Notes under the pieces: generated by a model
Database searches by the model: none
Told to the model about the DNA's origin: nothing
Seen by the model: the letters and a program-made list of their open reading frames with translations, nothing else
Part shown: positions 1 through 6,434 of the stretch, in pieces
Layout: every line of letters begins with the position of its first letter
Numbering within the stretch: the stretch's first letter is position 1
From: Paracoccaceae bacterium
GTDB taxonomy: Bacteria > Pseudomonadota > Alphaproteobacteria > Rhodobacterales > Rhodobacteraceae
NCBI GenBank assembly: GCA_003535335.1
Contig: DOHJ01000123.1
Location: 5,308-13,836 of the forward strand
Direction of reading: 5' to 3'
DNA: 8,529 bases
Translations under genes and position numbers: made by a program

Positions 1-170
1 GTCAAACCCTCTTTGCGTATATCATCAATGCTCTGCTCGGTCGCGACTTCGCGGGCATCGGATACGTCACTGCCCACAACTGAACGTGCGGCATTGCTAC
101 TTGTCGAACCAACATTCAATGAGCTGCCCCGTCGAATGCGGTATTTTTTGGCTTTAGGCTTCGTAGTCAT
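1..170 (-). CDS. Probable capsule polysaccharide export inner-membrane protein, KpsE/BexC/CtrB type (N-terminal fragment, cut by window edge)
   Basis: An open frame starts with ATG at 170 on the minus strand and remains open to the left edge, giving 56 codons. The start lies inside the end of the upstream ABC ATPase gene (17-base overlap, 154-170), as expected for coupled translation in an export operon. The visible residues are a short basic, cytoplasmic-looking N-terminus (MTTKPKAKKYRIRRGSS), then a polar low-complexity stretch, then an acidic to basic segment ending IDDIRKEGL. Roseobacter-type KpsE/BexC-family proteins, which span the periplasm together with the KpsMT transporter and the outer-membrane exporter, begin with a comparable basic stretch and an 'IRREGL'-like segment; that match is from memory. 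The two membrane helices and the periplasmic coiled coil would lie outside the window. Position after kpsT supports the call. It could also be another small protein of the same cluster. Confidence 0.55.
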   Translation of the reverse strand, partial: MTTKPKAKKYRIRRGSSLNVGSTSSNAARSVVGSDVSDAREVATEQSIDDIRKEGL

Positions 171-807
171 AAAGTTGCTTCGCCTCTTCCAATGTGTTGA
201 ACATATACAGCTTGCCATCGCGCAAGACTGCTGCGGATCTGCAGAATTTTTCCAGAACTTCCGGTTTGTGTGAAACGATCAGAACTGTTGTGGTTTCAAG
301 CCGTTCCTTTAGGATATCGCCGGCTTTTTTATTAAATTCGGTGTCGGTTGTCGATGGCATGCCTTCGTCGATCAGGTAAAGATCAAAATCCAGCGCCAGC
401 ATCAGCGAGAAACTGAACCGTGATCGCATGCCCGCACTGTAGGTGCCGACCGGCATGTCAAAATATTCATCCAGCCCGCACATCCAGCGGCAAAATGATT
501 CAACATAATCGGGGTCCAGCCCATAAAGCCGGGCGATATAGCGAGAGTTTTCCATGGCCGACAATTTGTTAACCACGCCACCCATAAACCCGAGCGGAAA
601 AGAAACACGGCAGGTTTTATTAATCACACCTTCATCCGGTTTTTCCAAACCTGCCATCATATTAATGATGGTGGTTTTGCCCGTTCCGTTTTGGGCCAGA
701 ATGCCGATGGAGTTTCCCAACTCCAAACGAAAAGACGCACGGTCAAGAATGACCTTACGCTGTGTTCCGGTCCAAAAGGACTTGCTGACATTTACGAACT
801 CGAGCAT
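154..807 (-). CDS. kpsT: ABC transporter ATP-binding protein for capsule/polysaccharide export (KpsT/Wzt family)
   Basis: This 217-residue protein has the usual size for KpsT-type nucleotide-binding subunits, which power a KpsM-type permease to move lipid-linked polysaccharide across the inner membrane. Visible motifs in order are: Walker A GILAQNGTGKTT (35-46), a YSAG-type signature TYSAGMRSR (122-130) in place of LSGGQ, Walker B FDLYLIDE (141-148) followed by a GMPSTTD D-loop, and the switch histidine in IVSHKP (H180). The YSxGM signature is characteristic of the polysaccharide-exporter ABC branch. The P-loop has Ala38 where the first glycine of GxxxxGK[ST] is usual. The ATG at 807 is preceded by a G-rich CGGGG a few bases upstream. 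It is the first gene of its unit, and its 3' end overlaps the next export gene. No permease (kpsM) is visible; it may lie beyond the left edge. A Wzt-type O-antigen role is the alternative, but no C-terminal carbohydrate-binding domain is present. Confidence 0.88.
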   Translation of the reverse strand: MLEFVNVSKSFWTGTQRKVILDRASFRLELGNSIGILAQNGTGKTTIINMMAGLEKPDEGVINKTCRVSFPLGFMGGVVNKLSAMENSRYIARLYGLDPDYVESFCRWMCGLDEYFDMPVGTYSAGMRSRFSFSLMLALDFDLYLIDEGMPSTTDTEFNKKAGDILKERLETTTVLIVSHKPEVLEKFCRSAAVLRDGKLYMFNTLEEAKQLYDYEA

Positions 808-891
808 TTTGCCCCGATATTGCCTCTGGTTACTCTATAATCCCTTAACGGGCTTTGCTTAATACCTACTGTACATGGCTATTATGGCAAC

Positions 892-921
892 ATTATGCCG
901 TAATTAACCGGATTGTCCCAA
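892..921 (-). promoter_or_regulatory. Candidate sigma-70-type promoter for the kpsT unit
   Basis: On the minus strand TTGGGA (921-916) is followed, after 18 bases, by CATAAT (897-892). This is four of six matches to the -35 consensus and five of six to the -10. Transcription would start near 885, giving a leader of roughly 78 bases before the kpsT ATG. It is the best -35/-10 pair found by eye in this gap. The call is a prediction only, because AT-rich DNA produces such pairs by chance. Confidence 0.35.
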
Positions 922-1017
922 TTAAGAATACGGGCCTTAGTGCAAATTAACAGAAAAATGGGCCAGGTTTCGTAATAACAGCGAAGACTTGCGCAGATTG
1001 CCGCCGCTTATTGCTCA

Positions 1018-1035
1018 TCTGTTTACAGAAACAGA
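1018..1035 (-). other. Small perfect hairpin just after the last Mrp-operon gene
   Basis: TCTGTTT (1018-1024) and AAACAGA (1029-1035) are perfect inverted arms of 7 bp around a 4-base loop, starting 4 bases beyond the stop codon at 1040 on the minus strand. The stem has only two G-C pairs and no T-run follows on either strand, so it does not look like a standard Rho-independent terminator. It might act as a weak 3'-end structure or be chance. Confidence 0.3.
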
Positions 1036-1039
1036 ACAA

Positions 1040-1357
1040 TTACCCAAAAAGGCTAACGAACAGGGTCGCGCCTAACATGATGGACACCCAGATTACCATT
1101 GACCCGGTTGTCCAAATGCGGGCCATTTTACCTTCGGGACCATGCGAATGATAAAGCCCCTCAATGATATTATCGACGCGCGCCATAAAGAAAGTCAGGC
1201 AGCCGCCCCAGATACGGCCAATCAGCCCCGCCAGTTTTTTGACCATCTTGGGGAAAATCCAGCGATCCGAGATCAGGGCGTATGGAAAGAACAACGCAAT
1301 TGCCGCCAGAGCATAAAGTGCAATCTTTGGCAGGTATTTGATAATAATCTCTGTCAT
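1040..1357 (-). CDS. Small two-helix membrane protein, last gene of the Mrp operon; possible lateral-helix (NuoL C-terminus/MbhI-like) subunit
   Basis: The protein has 105 residues if it starts at the ATG at 1357, which follows a GGGGGG ribosome site (1362-1367) by four bases and sits 10 bases after the preceding stop codon. A start at 1387 would add MSARHIEGGK, overlap the upstream gene and lack a comparable site, so it is disfavoured. Hydrophobic helices lie at about residues 8-28 and 84-104. Between them is a 55-residue stretch mixing basic, aromatic and hydrophobic residues (KMVKKLAGLIGRIWGG, FFMARVDNIIEGLYH), then HGPEGKMARIWTTGSM before the second helix. The TM-amphipathic-TM layout resembles the C-terminal lateral helix of NuoL-type subunits, and the HGPEG...W.TGSM region recalls, from memory, the C-terminus of some long Mrp subunit D paralogues. 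Position directly after an antiporter subunit that ends at about TM14 suggests it is a structural subunit of the complex. Coding status is well supported by context; the function is inferred. Confidence 0.75.
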   Translation of the reverse strand: MTEIIIKYLPKIALYALAAIALFFPYALISDRWIFPKMVKKLAGLIGRIWGGCLTFFMARVDNIIEGLYHSHGPEGKMARIWTTGSMVIWVSIMLGATLFVSLFG

Positions 1358-1361
1358 CTTT

Positions 1362-1367
1362 CCCCCC
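1362..1367 (-). promoter_or_regulatory. G-rich ribosome binding site deciding the start of the 105-aa gene
   Basis: GGGGGG followed by AAAG and then ATG (1357-1355) lies between the stop codon of the upstream antiporter gene (TGA, 1370-1368) and this start. It favours the 1357 start over the in-frame upstream codon at 1387. Similar G-rich sites precede mrpE and mrpF in the same operon. Confidence 0.6.
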
Positions 1368-2834
1368 TCAATGTGCCGCGCCGACAATGGGCATCAGGAA
1401 TTGTTCCAACCCGTGACCATAAAAGAACAACACAACACAGCCCGCAGCAGTCAGCGCCGGTGGCACCCAAAGCAGCAACGGAACCTTTATCGCCTCGCCA
1501 GCCTGCAGATCATCGCTGGTGGCAAAGAAACCACGCCCGACGATGGTTAACAGATAAACAATATTCAAAACCGAACTGAGCATCAGCACCCAATACATAA
1601 TCTGCTGGCCCGTATCCGCAGCACCAACCAGCAACAGATGTTTACTGACGGATCCACCCAATGGCGGCAAACCGATTATCGACAGGGCCGCAACCAGAAA
1701 CGAGATATAAACAATCGGCATTTTGCGCCCCAGCCCGTTCATCTGGCTGACGTTGGTTTTATGGGTCACAACATAAATTACACCGGCACACATAAACAGG
1801 GTGATCTTGCCCATGGCGTGCATGGCAATATGAACACCACCGCCCAACGCACCCATCGAGGTAGCCAGCGCCATGCCCAGTGTGATGTAGGACAACTGGC
1901 TGATGGTGGAATACGCCAGCCGCGCTTTTAGGTTATCTTTGGTCATGGCAACAATTGACGCGGCGATGATGCTATAGGCCGCCAACCACATCAGCCATTC
2001 GGATGCGCCGGTTTCGGCCAGAAAATCAATGCCGAAAATGTAGATGCCGACTTTTAGCATGGTAAACACACCGGCCTTGACCACAGCAACCGCGTGCAAC
2101 AAAGCACTAACAGGTGTAGGCGCAACCATCGCGGCAGGTAGCCAGCGGTGAAACGGCATCAGCGCCGCCTTGCCAATACCAAAGGCATAAAGCCCCAGCA
2201 TAACCGGTACCATCCAGCCACTGATATGGCCCTGTAAAATCCCGCCCTGGGTAAAGTCCAGCGTGCCGGTGGCCGTATAGGTCCAGACGATGCCCACCAA
2301 AAGCAGCGCAATCGAGGTGCCCATCAGGATACCCAGATAGGTGCGCCCGCCCCGCAGGGCTTCGGGGGTGCCTTTGTGGGTGACCAGCGGGTAGGTCGAC
2401 AATGTGATGATCTCGTAAAACAGGAACAGGGTGAACATGTTGGACGAAAACGCCAACCCCATTACGGCCGAAATCGCCAGCGAGAAACTGGCAAAGAAGC
2501 GCGCGTGGTGCTCTTCTTTATTGCCGCGCATATAACCAACGCCATAAATATGTGTCAGAATCCATAAACCCGAGGCGATAATCGCAAACATCAGGCCCAG
2601 CGGCTCGACGTTAAAGGCGATGCTTAGGCCCGGGAATACTTCGAATAATTCATAAGCTGTTGTTGTGCTGCTGCCGACATTGCTTAAAATCACCAGCACG
2701 CAGGAAAAAGTGGCAACTGCGGCACTTAGGGTCATCCAGTCGCGCAAATTGGCGTGGTTGCGTAACAGCAAATTGCCCGCTGCTGCGGCTGCGGGAATGA
2801 TCATGGTTAGCAGAATGGCTGTGTTGGTATCCAT
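1368..2834 (-). CDS. Mrp antiporter subunit, NuoL/MrpA-N-terminal-like proton-conducting subunit (monovalent cation/H+ antiporter subunit D family)
   Basis: This 488-residue polytopic membrane protein of the proton-antiporter family (Proton_antipo_M, shared with NuoL/M/N and MrpA/D) forms one of the two ion-conducting channels of the Mrp complex. Landmarks: THIYGVGYMRG (94-104), the conserved TM5 glutamate in LFLFYEIITLSTYPL (E141), the TM7 lysine in GIGKAALMPFHRWLP (K222), the NuoL/MrpA-type segment PTPVSALLHAVAVVKAG (H248, K253), histidines in GGGVHIAMHAMGK (H335, H339) and a TM12 lysine in GGSVSKHLL (K398). The GPTPVSALLHA...VKAG pattern is closer to MrpA-N/NuoL than to MrpD. The protein stops after the last core helix and lacks MrpA's long C-terminal extension; a matching C-terminal piece is encoded separately at 5231-5797. 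The start ATG follows AGGAGGG at 2843-2849 and lies two bases after the mrpD stop. Automated pipelines would probably call it a second subunit D. Confidence 0.9.
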   Translation of the reverse strand: MDTNTAILLTMIIPAAAAAGNLLLRNHANLRDWMTLSAAVATFSCVLVILSNVGSSTTTAYELFEVFPGLSIAFNVEPLGLMFAIIASGLWILTHIYGVGYMRGNKEEHHARFFASFSLAISAVMGLAFSSNMFTLFLFYEIITLSTYPLVTHKGTPEALRGGRTYLGILMGTSIALLLVGIVWTYTATGTLDFTQGGILQGHISGWMVPVMLGLYAFGIGKAALMPFHRWLPAAMVAPTPVSALLHAVAVVKAGVFTMLKVGIYIFGIDFLAETGASEWLMWLAAYSIIAASIVAMTKDNLKARLAYSTISQLSYITLGMALATSMGALGGGVHIAMHAMGKITLFMCAGVIYVVTHKTNVSQMNGLGRKMPIVYISFLVAALSIIGLPPLGGSVSKHLLLVGAADTGQQIMYWVLMLSSVLNIVYLLTIVGRGFFATSDDLQAGEAIKVPLLLWVPPALTAAGCVVLFFYGHGLEQFLMPIVGAAH

Positions 2835-2836
2835 TT

Positions 2837-4363
2837 TTAATGCCCTCCTGCCATTGTAAAGCCATTTAGCAGCCCATCGGCCGCACTGCGCGCCGCGGTC
2901 AGGGCCAGATCGGTATCAAAGCCGAACCAGATGGTTGCCAGCGTCATAATCCACATCGGGACCAGCATTGAAAGCGGTGCTTCTTTACGGGTCAGACCTT
3001 CGGCCGGCTGTTTCATATAAAGCACCTCGACCACCTTCCAGACATAAATAACCGCCAACAGGGACGAGGCCACAATTGCCAGTGCTATCGGCCACCAACC
3101 TTGTTCGATCGCGGCCTGCACCAGTATCCATTTGCTGATAAAACCCGCAGTGCCCGGCACGCCAATCAACGACAGGCCGGCCAGCACAATGGCAAAACTG
3201 GTGAATGGCATGATTTTACCCATGCCTGCGATCCGCGCATAAAATGAACTGCCGCTACGCAAAACCAAAATGCCAACCGCCATAAACAGCGCAGCTTTGG
3301 TGATGCCGTGGTTAAACAGATGCACGATGGCACCCGACAGCCCGGTTGTGGACAGCAGCGCAATACCGACCAGAATATAGCCGATCTGCGCAATACTGGA
3401 ATAGGCCAGCATCCGTTTAAAATCGGTCTGGAACACGGCAATCAACGAGGCCACGAACATAGCCACCAGCGCCAAGGGCAGCATGATGCCTTTGATCGCG
3501 TTCATTTCAAACAGGAAATCAGGCTGGAACACCGAGAACATAAACCGCAGTAATACATAAATTGCAGCCTTGGTCGCCGTGGCCGCCAGAAAACTGGTCA
3601 CAGCCGAAGGTGCGTAAGTGTAGGCGTTGGGCAACCACTGATGCAGGGGAAAAATCGCCACCTTCAGGCCCATGCCAACCATGATAAAGGCAAAGGCGGT
3701 TTTAATGGTCCGATCCGCGCCGTTGGCCGAAATATAACTGGCAATATCCGCCATATTCAACGTGCCGGTACCCGCGTATAAAAACCCGATACCGATAACG
3801 AAAAATGTCGCACCAATCGTGCCCATAATCAGATAATTATAAGCCGCAGACAGCGCGCGCTTGTCAGCCTTGGCCCCCATCGCCACCAGAACATAGGTGG
3901 ACAGCGAAGAAATTTCGAGGAAAACAAAGACGTTAAAGGCATCACCGGTGGCAACCATGCCCAACAGACCTGTGAAACACAGCATATAGGCGGTGTAAAA
4001 CAGGGTGTGATGCTTTTGGTCTATCTCGTGCCGGATACTACGCACCGCATAAGGCAGTACAATTGTGCCAATCGCCGCAATCAACAGCAGCACAATCGCG
4101 TTGGCGGCATCAATGCGGTATTCAATGCCCATGGGCGGTGCCCAACCGCCAATATGATAGGAAATCACGCCACCTTCATGCACCTGTAACAACAGCAATA
4201 TAGCAATGAAAACCGTGGTCAGGCTGGCAGAAAAGGCAATGATCCAGGCCAGAATTCGCGAGCCGAGCAAAACAATCATCGGCGCAGCCAAAAATGGCAC
4301 CAGCACCACCAGTATTGGCAAATGATCCGCTAAAGTGCGGGCAACATGGGCTTGCTCTGACAT
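2837..4363 (-). CDS. mrpD: Mrp Na+(K+)/H+ antiporter subunit D
   Basis: This 508-residue polytopic antiporter subunit of the NuoM/MrpD type is one of the two ion-translocating channels of the complex. The antiporter domain occupies about 130-430. Key polar residues are present: TM5 glutamate in FVFLEISSLSTY (E150), TM7 lysine in GLKVAIFPLHQWLP (K234), TM8 lysine in ATKAAIYVLLRF (K265), histidine and lysine in VHLFNHGITKAALF (H348, H352, K356) and TM12 lysine in AGFISKWIL (K411). The repeated set E-TM5, K-TM7 and K-TM12 is the established proton pathway in this family, so the subunit looks active. The first 15 residues are polar, then helices alternate to the C-terminus. The ATG at 4363 shares its A with the mrpC stop (TGATG), implying coupled translation. 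Its own stop is two bases before the next antiporter gene. Confidence 0.95.
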   Translation of the reverse strand: MSEQAHVARTLADHLPILVVLVPFLAAPMIVLLGSRILAWIIAFSASLTTVFIAILLLLQVHEGGVISYHIGGWAPPMGIEYRIDAANAIVLLLIAAIGTIVLPYAVRSIRHEIDQKHHTLFYTAYMLCFTGLLGMVATGDAFNVFVFLEISSLSTYVLVAMGAKADKRALSAAYNYLIMGTIGATFFVIGIGFLYAGTGTLNMADIASYISANGADRTIKTAFAFIMVGMGLKVAIFPLHQWLPNAYTYAPSAVTSFLAATATKAAIYVLLRFMFSVFQPDFLFEMNAIKGIMLPLALVAMFVASLIAVFQTDFKRMLAYSSIAQIGYILVGIALLSTTGLSGAIVHLFNHGITKAALFMAVGILVLRSGSSFYARIAGMGKIMPFTSFAIVLAGLSLIGVPGTAGFISKWILVQAAIEQGWWPIALAIVASSLLAVIYVWKVVEVLYMKQPAEGLTRKEAPLSMLVPMWIMTLATIWFGFDTDLALTAARSAADGLLNGFTMAGGH

Positions 4364-4791
4364 CAGGTCGCACCCCCCATTACATCGCCGCAGGCTTGGT
4401 TTTCTTTACGCACCATTTCGGTTTCAATCTCTAAAATTTCATCTTCCTCAATGGTGTCAAATTCCTCGCGGATGCGCACAATCAGGGCCAATGCCAGCGA
4501 CGTCGTGGCAATGCCAACCACAATTGCCGTCAGGATCAGAACATGCGGCAACGGATTGGAATAAACCACATCAGGATCGATCTTCATATCGGTCGGAAAA
4601 ATTGGTGCCGTGCCGCCGGTCACTTTGCCGATCGAGATATAAAACATGAAAACCGCCGCCTGAAACAGGTTCAGCCCCACGACTTTTTTAATCAGATTGC
4701 CTTTGGCCACGACGTTATAAAGGCCGATCATCATCAGCACGGTAAACAGCCAGTAATTCATATGGCCAAGGATGAAATCCAGTTCAAACAT
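4363..4791 (-). CDS. mrpC: Mrp Na+(K+)/H+ antiporter subunit C (NuoK-like)
   Basis: This 142-residue NuoK-like subunit has three transmembrane helices at about 12-32, 35-56 and 81-106. The family segment NPLPHVLILTAIVVGIATTS (79-98) is clear, as are GNLIKKVVGLNLFQAAVFMF with paired lysines at 35-36 and the loop TGGTAPIFP. The subunit helps form the membrane path that links the antiporter modules. The ATG at 4791 shares its A with the mrpB stop (TAATG) and has AAGGA six bases upstream. A TTG two codons earlier is a poorer candidate. The C-terminus is longer than the roughly 113 residues of Bacillus MrpC: residues 109-125 hold ten acidic residues, followed by a short tail. The soluble extension should be cytoplasmic; its role is unknown. 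Confidence 0.93.
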   Translation of the reverse strand: MFELDFILGHMNYWLFTVLMMIGLYNVVAKGNLIKKVVGLNLFQAAVFMFYISIGKVTGGTAPIFPTDMKIDPDVVYSNPLPHVLILTAIVVGIATTSLALALIVRIREEFDTIEEDEILEIETEMVRKENQACGDVMGGAT

Positions 4792-5231
4792 TACCAATCC
4801 TTGTCGCTTATTCTGGGTCTACGTTCGGCGAATGCGTAGTAGATCGCCATCATCACGCCCGTCACCGTCACCAGCACACCAAATTCCACTGCTAAAATTC
4901 CCCAGTGTTGGCCGTGGGCCGGATGATGCGGGTCAAAAGCCCCGTAATCCAGAAAATCATAACCTAAAAACAAAGTGGCTACACCTGTGTAGGCATAAAT
5001 CAACACGCCCAGCGCCATCAATTTATGTACCAGCCAAGTCGGGAACACAGATTGCGCCGCGTTCAAACCAAAGATGACGCCGTATAAAATAAATGCAACG
5101 GCCATGATCACCCCGGCCTGAAAACCGCCACCCGGAGAAAAATCGCCGTGAAATTGCACGTAAAGCGCAAACAGGATGATCGGGCCGATCAAGGCCTTGG
5201 TAACAACACGAAGGATCAAATGGTGGCGCAT
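4791..5231 (-). CDS. mrpB: Mrp Na+(K+)/H+ antiporter subunit B (MnhB domain)
   Basis: This 146-residue membrane protein has the MnhB domain, with about four helices (5-25, 37-58, 67-91, 112-134). The diagnostic motif of the family, HGDFSPGGGFQAGV (28-41), is intact; a conserved His/Pro/Gly/Phe set in this place is needed for MrpB function in studied homologues. The loop between helices 3 and 4 is histidine-rich (FDPHHPAHGQHWG, four His in 102-109). The ATG at 5231 shares its A with the stop codon of the DUF4040 gene (TAATG). In Mbh-type nomenclature this is the MbhF equivalent. Only one copy of the domain is present, at standard length for bacterial MrpB. Confidence 0.95.
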   Translation of the reverse strand: MRHHLILRVVTKALIGPIILFALYVQFHGDFSPGGGFQAGVIMAVAFILYGVIFGLNAAQSVFPTWLVHKLMALGVLIYAYTGVATLFLGYDFLDYGAFDPHHPAHGQHWGILAVEFGVLVTVTGVMMAIYYAFAERRPRISDKDW

Positions 5232-5797
5232 TAGCTGGTTTCCTTCTCGTCGGTATCACCCCGACGCCGTCGACGTCGCAGCCCCGAAAGCAGCAACAAA
5301 ACCCCGACACCCGCAGTGAAAACCACAGCTGCTTCGCCCAAGGTGTCAAAACCCCGATAACTGGCCAGAACAACCGTAACCACATTGGGGATGTGCATAT
5401 CTGCCGGACTATTGGCCAGATATTGCGCCGCAGCACCAAGCTGTGCAGGTGAATTCGGATCGCCAAAACTGGGCATATCCAGAGTGCCGTAAATAATGGC
5501 CGCTCCGGTAGCGGTGACCACCAGCAACGGTATCAGTGGCGATCGGGTGGACGGTTTTTCGATCCGCGCAGTTAGTGTCAGGGTCGACAGCATTAATACA
5601 GAAGAAATGCCAGCCCCCACCGCGGCCTCGGTAAAGGCCACATCAACCGCATCCAGTGAAACCAGCAACATAGCCGAAAGCAGGCTAAAAACACCGGCCA
5701 TCATGACCACACCGAACAAATGCCGCGAATAGGTGATCGCAATCGCCGTGGTAACCAGCATAAAAAACAGGGTCAGATCAACCAGAAGTTCAACCAT
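5231..5797 (-). CDS. Mrp subunit equivalent to the MrpA C-terminal region (DUF4040/MbhD plus MbhE-like domains)
   Basis: This is a 188-residue membrane protein with two family segments. Residues 1-80 form an MbhD/DUF4040 unit of three helices with the motif DVAFTEAAVGAG (52-63). Residues 86-172 contain one helix, a polar loop, then the MbhE/MrpA-C-terminal motif PNVVTVVLASYRGFDTLGE (137-155) leading into a last helix, ended by six arginines and a polar tail. In Bacillus-type MrpA these segments are the C-terminal end of an approximately 800-residue protein; here they form a stand-alone subunit between mrpG and mrpB, as in archaeal mbh operons where MbhD and MbhE are separate genes. The 5797 start is chosen because GAGGA lies five bases upstream and it overlaps the mrpG stop by eight bases. 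Starts at 5803 and 5809 are possible, the latter giving 192 residues. Confidence 0.88.
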   Translation of the reverse strand: MVELLVDLTLFFMLVTTAIAITYSRHLFGVVMMAGVFSLLSAMLLVSLDAVDVAFTEAAVGAGISSVLMLSTLTLTARIEKPSTRSPLIPLLVVTATGAAIIYGTLDMPSFGDPNSPAQLGAAAQYLANSPADMHIPNVVTVVLASYRGFDTLGEAAVVFTAGVGVLLLLSGLRRRRRRGDTDEKETS

Positions 5798-6143
5798 TGT
5801 CATCCTCATCCAGTTTTTCCGCCTTCAAGCCTTCGCTTTCGGGCGGACGCAAGCCCGTTACCAACGCCGCATCGGCCACAGCATGTGTCGACGTCGGGCC
5901 GGTTAGAAACAGGAAAATACCGATAAGCAATAATTTAACGGTGATCAAAGTCGGACCGGCCTGTAAACACATCCCGATAATCAGCAGAATCATACCGGCG
6001 GATTCGGTGATGGATACGGCGTGCAGGCGCGACCAGAAATCAGGAAACCGCAAGGTTCCTATCGCGCCAATCAAAACAAAGATCGAACCGGACACCATAA
6101 AGAACCAGCTTAGAATTTCAACAATGGTCTCGATCACTGTCAT
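5790..6143 (-). CDS. mrpG: Mrp Na+(K+)/H+ antiporter subunit G
   Basis: This 117-residue small subunit has three helices at about 8-30, 47-63 and 67-85. The family core is obvious: GAIGTLRFPDFWSRLHAVSI (26-45), TESAGMILLIIGM, and KLLLIGIFLFLTGPTSTHAV with an ADAAL end (70-94). A charged, mostly acidic tail of about 20 residues follows. MrpG is required for assembly of the full complex and packs with E and F. The ATG at 6143 overlaps the mrpF stop as ATGA, a classic coupling arrangement. The gene end overlaps the start of the DUF4040 gene by eight bases. Confidence 0.95.
   Translation of the reverse strand: MTVIETIVEILSWFFMVSGSIFVLIGAIGTLRFPDFWSRLHAVSITESAGMILLIIGMCLQAGPTLITVKLLLIGIFLFLTGPTSTHAVADAALVTGLRPPESEGLKAEKLDEDDNG
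5803..5807 (-). promoter_or_regulatory. Ribosome binding site favouring the 5797 start of the DUF4040 gene
   Basis: GAGGA on the minus strand (5807-5803), inside the last codons of mrpG, is followed by five bases and then ATG at 5797. The ATG at 5803 would overlap this site, and the one at 5809 has only a weak GGA upstream. This supports the innermost of three in-frame ATG codons. Confidence 0.5.
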
Positions 6144-6433
6144 TTGCCGGTTTCCTCTTCGGTGGGCGTCTGATGTACATCACCAATGGCACGATAGCGG
6201 AAATATTTCAGGATCACGATCGTACCGACAAAATTGATCAGGGCATAAAGCAGCGCAATATCCAGAAAATCAGGCCGTCCGGCCAGAAATCCGATAACGC
6301 CGATAAACAGCACAGTCTGGGTGCCAAATGAATTAACTGCAAGAACCCGGTCATATAATGTCGGACCCCAGTAAAGGCGAATCAGCACCAGCACCATGGC
6401 AATAAACAGGGCAATGACGGCAACAACAAACAT
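6140..6433 (-). CDS. mrpF: Mrp Na+(K+)/H+ antiporter subunit F
   Basis: This 97-residue, three-helix protein is the normal length for MrpF. Motifs are YWGPTLYDRVLAVNSFGT (21-38), with the conserved aspartate of the GPT..DRV segment at D28, and GRPDFLDIALLYALINFVGT (52-71). In studied homologues MrpF contributes to the cation path near the MrpA interface. The start is the ATG at 6433, one base after the mrpE stop codon and preceded by GAGGGGGG eight bases upstream. The open frame continues upstream to 6541, but that extension lies within mrpE, carries no family similarity and is rejected. It overlaps mrpG by four bases. Confidence 0.95.
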   Translation of the reverse strand: MFVVAVIALFIAMVLVLIRLYWGPTLYDRVLAVNSFGTQTVLFIGVIGFLAGRPDFLDIALLYALINFVGTIVILKYFRYRAIGDVHQTPTEEETGK

Positions 6434-6434
6434 C

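Larger units (their letters stand above)
808..1039. other. Intergenic region between the Mrp operon end and kpsT
   Basis: This 232-base gap between two same-strand units contains no convincing gene. It is richer in A+T than its flanks. It carries three copies of AATTAA (902-907, 920-925, 945-950), two direct copies of ATTATG (881-886 and 892-897, the second being the minus-strand -10 candidate), and a 7-bp hairpin at 1018-1035. No hairpin with a following U-tract was found for the Mrp operon, so read-through into kpsT cannot be excluded. The AATTAA copies could be binding sites for an AT-preferring regulator such as MucR/Ros, but this is speculation. Confidence 0.4.

Noticed and set aside
836..841. 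Perfect TATAAT on the plus strand upstream of kpsT
   Set aside because: No -35 element at suitable spacing and no plus-strand gene downstream. Read on the minus strand it gives only a weak -10.
1018..1035. Rho-independent terminator of the Mrp operon
   Set aside because: The hairpin is real but AU-rich and short, and no U-tract follows on either strand.
1142..1579. Plus-strand open frames within the Mrp operon and other genes (for example 1142-1579, 5797-6237, 6396-6809)
   Set aside because: They are antisense shadows of well-supported membrane-protein genes, rich in His, Gln and Arg, with no family resemblance or ribosome sites.
1368..2834. DabB-type subunit of a dissolved inorganic carbon uptake system
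   Set aside because: No DabA-like large partner is present, and the gene sits inside a complete Mrp operon.
5264..5280. Palindromic GC-rich cluster near the end of the DUF4040 gene
   Set aside because: The GTCGAC/CGACGTCG pattern is explained by a run of arginine codons in the coding frame, a positive-charge anchor after the last helix.
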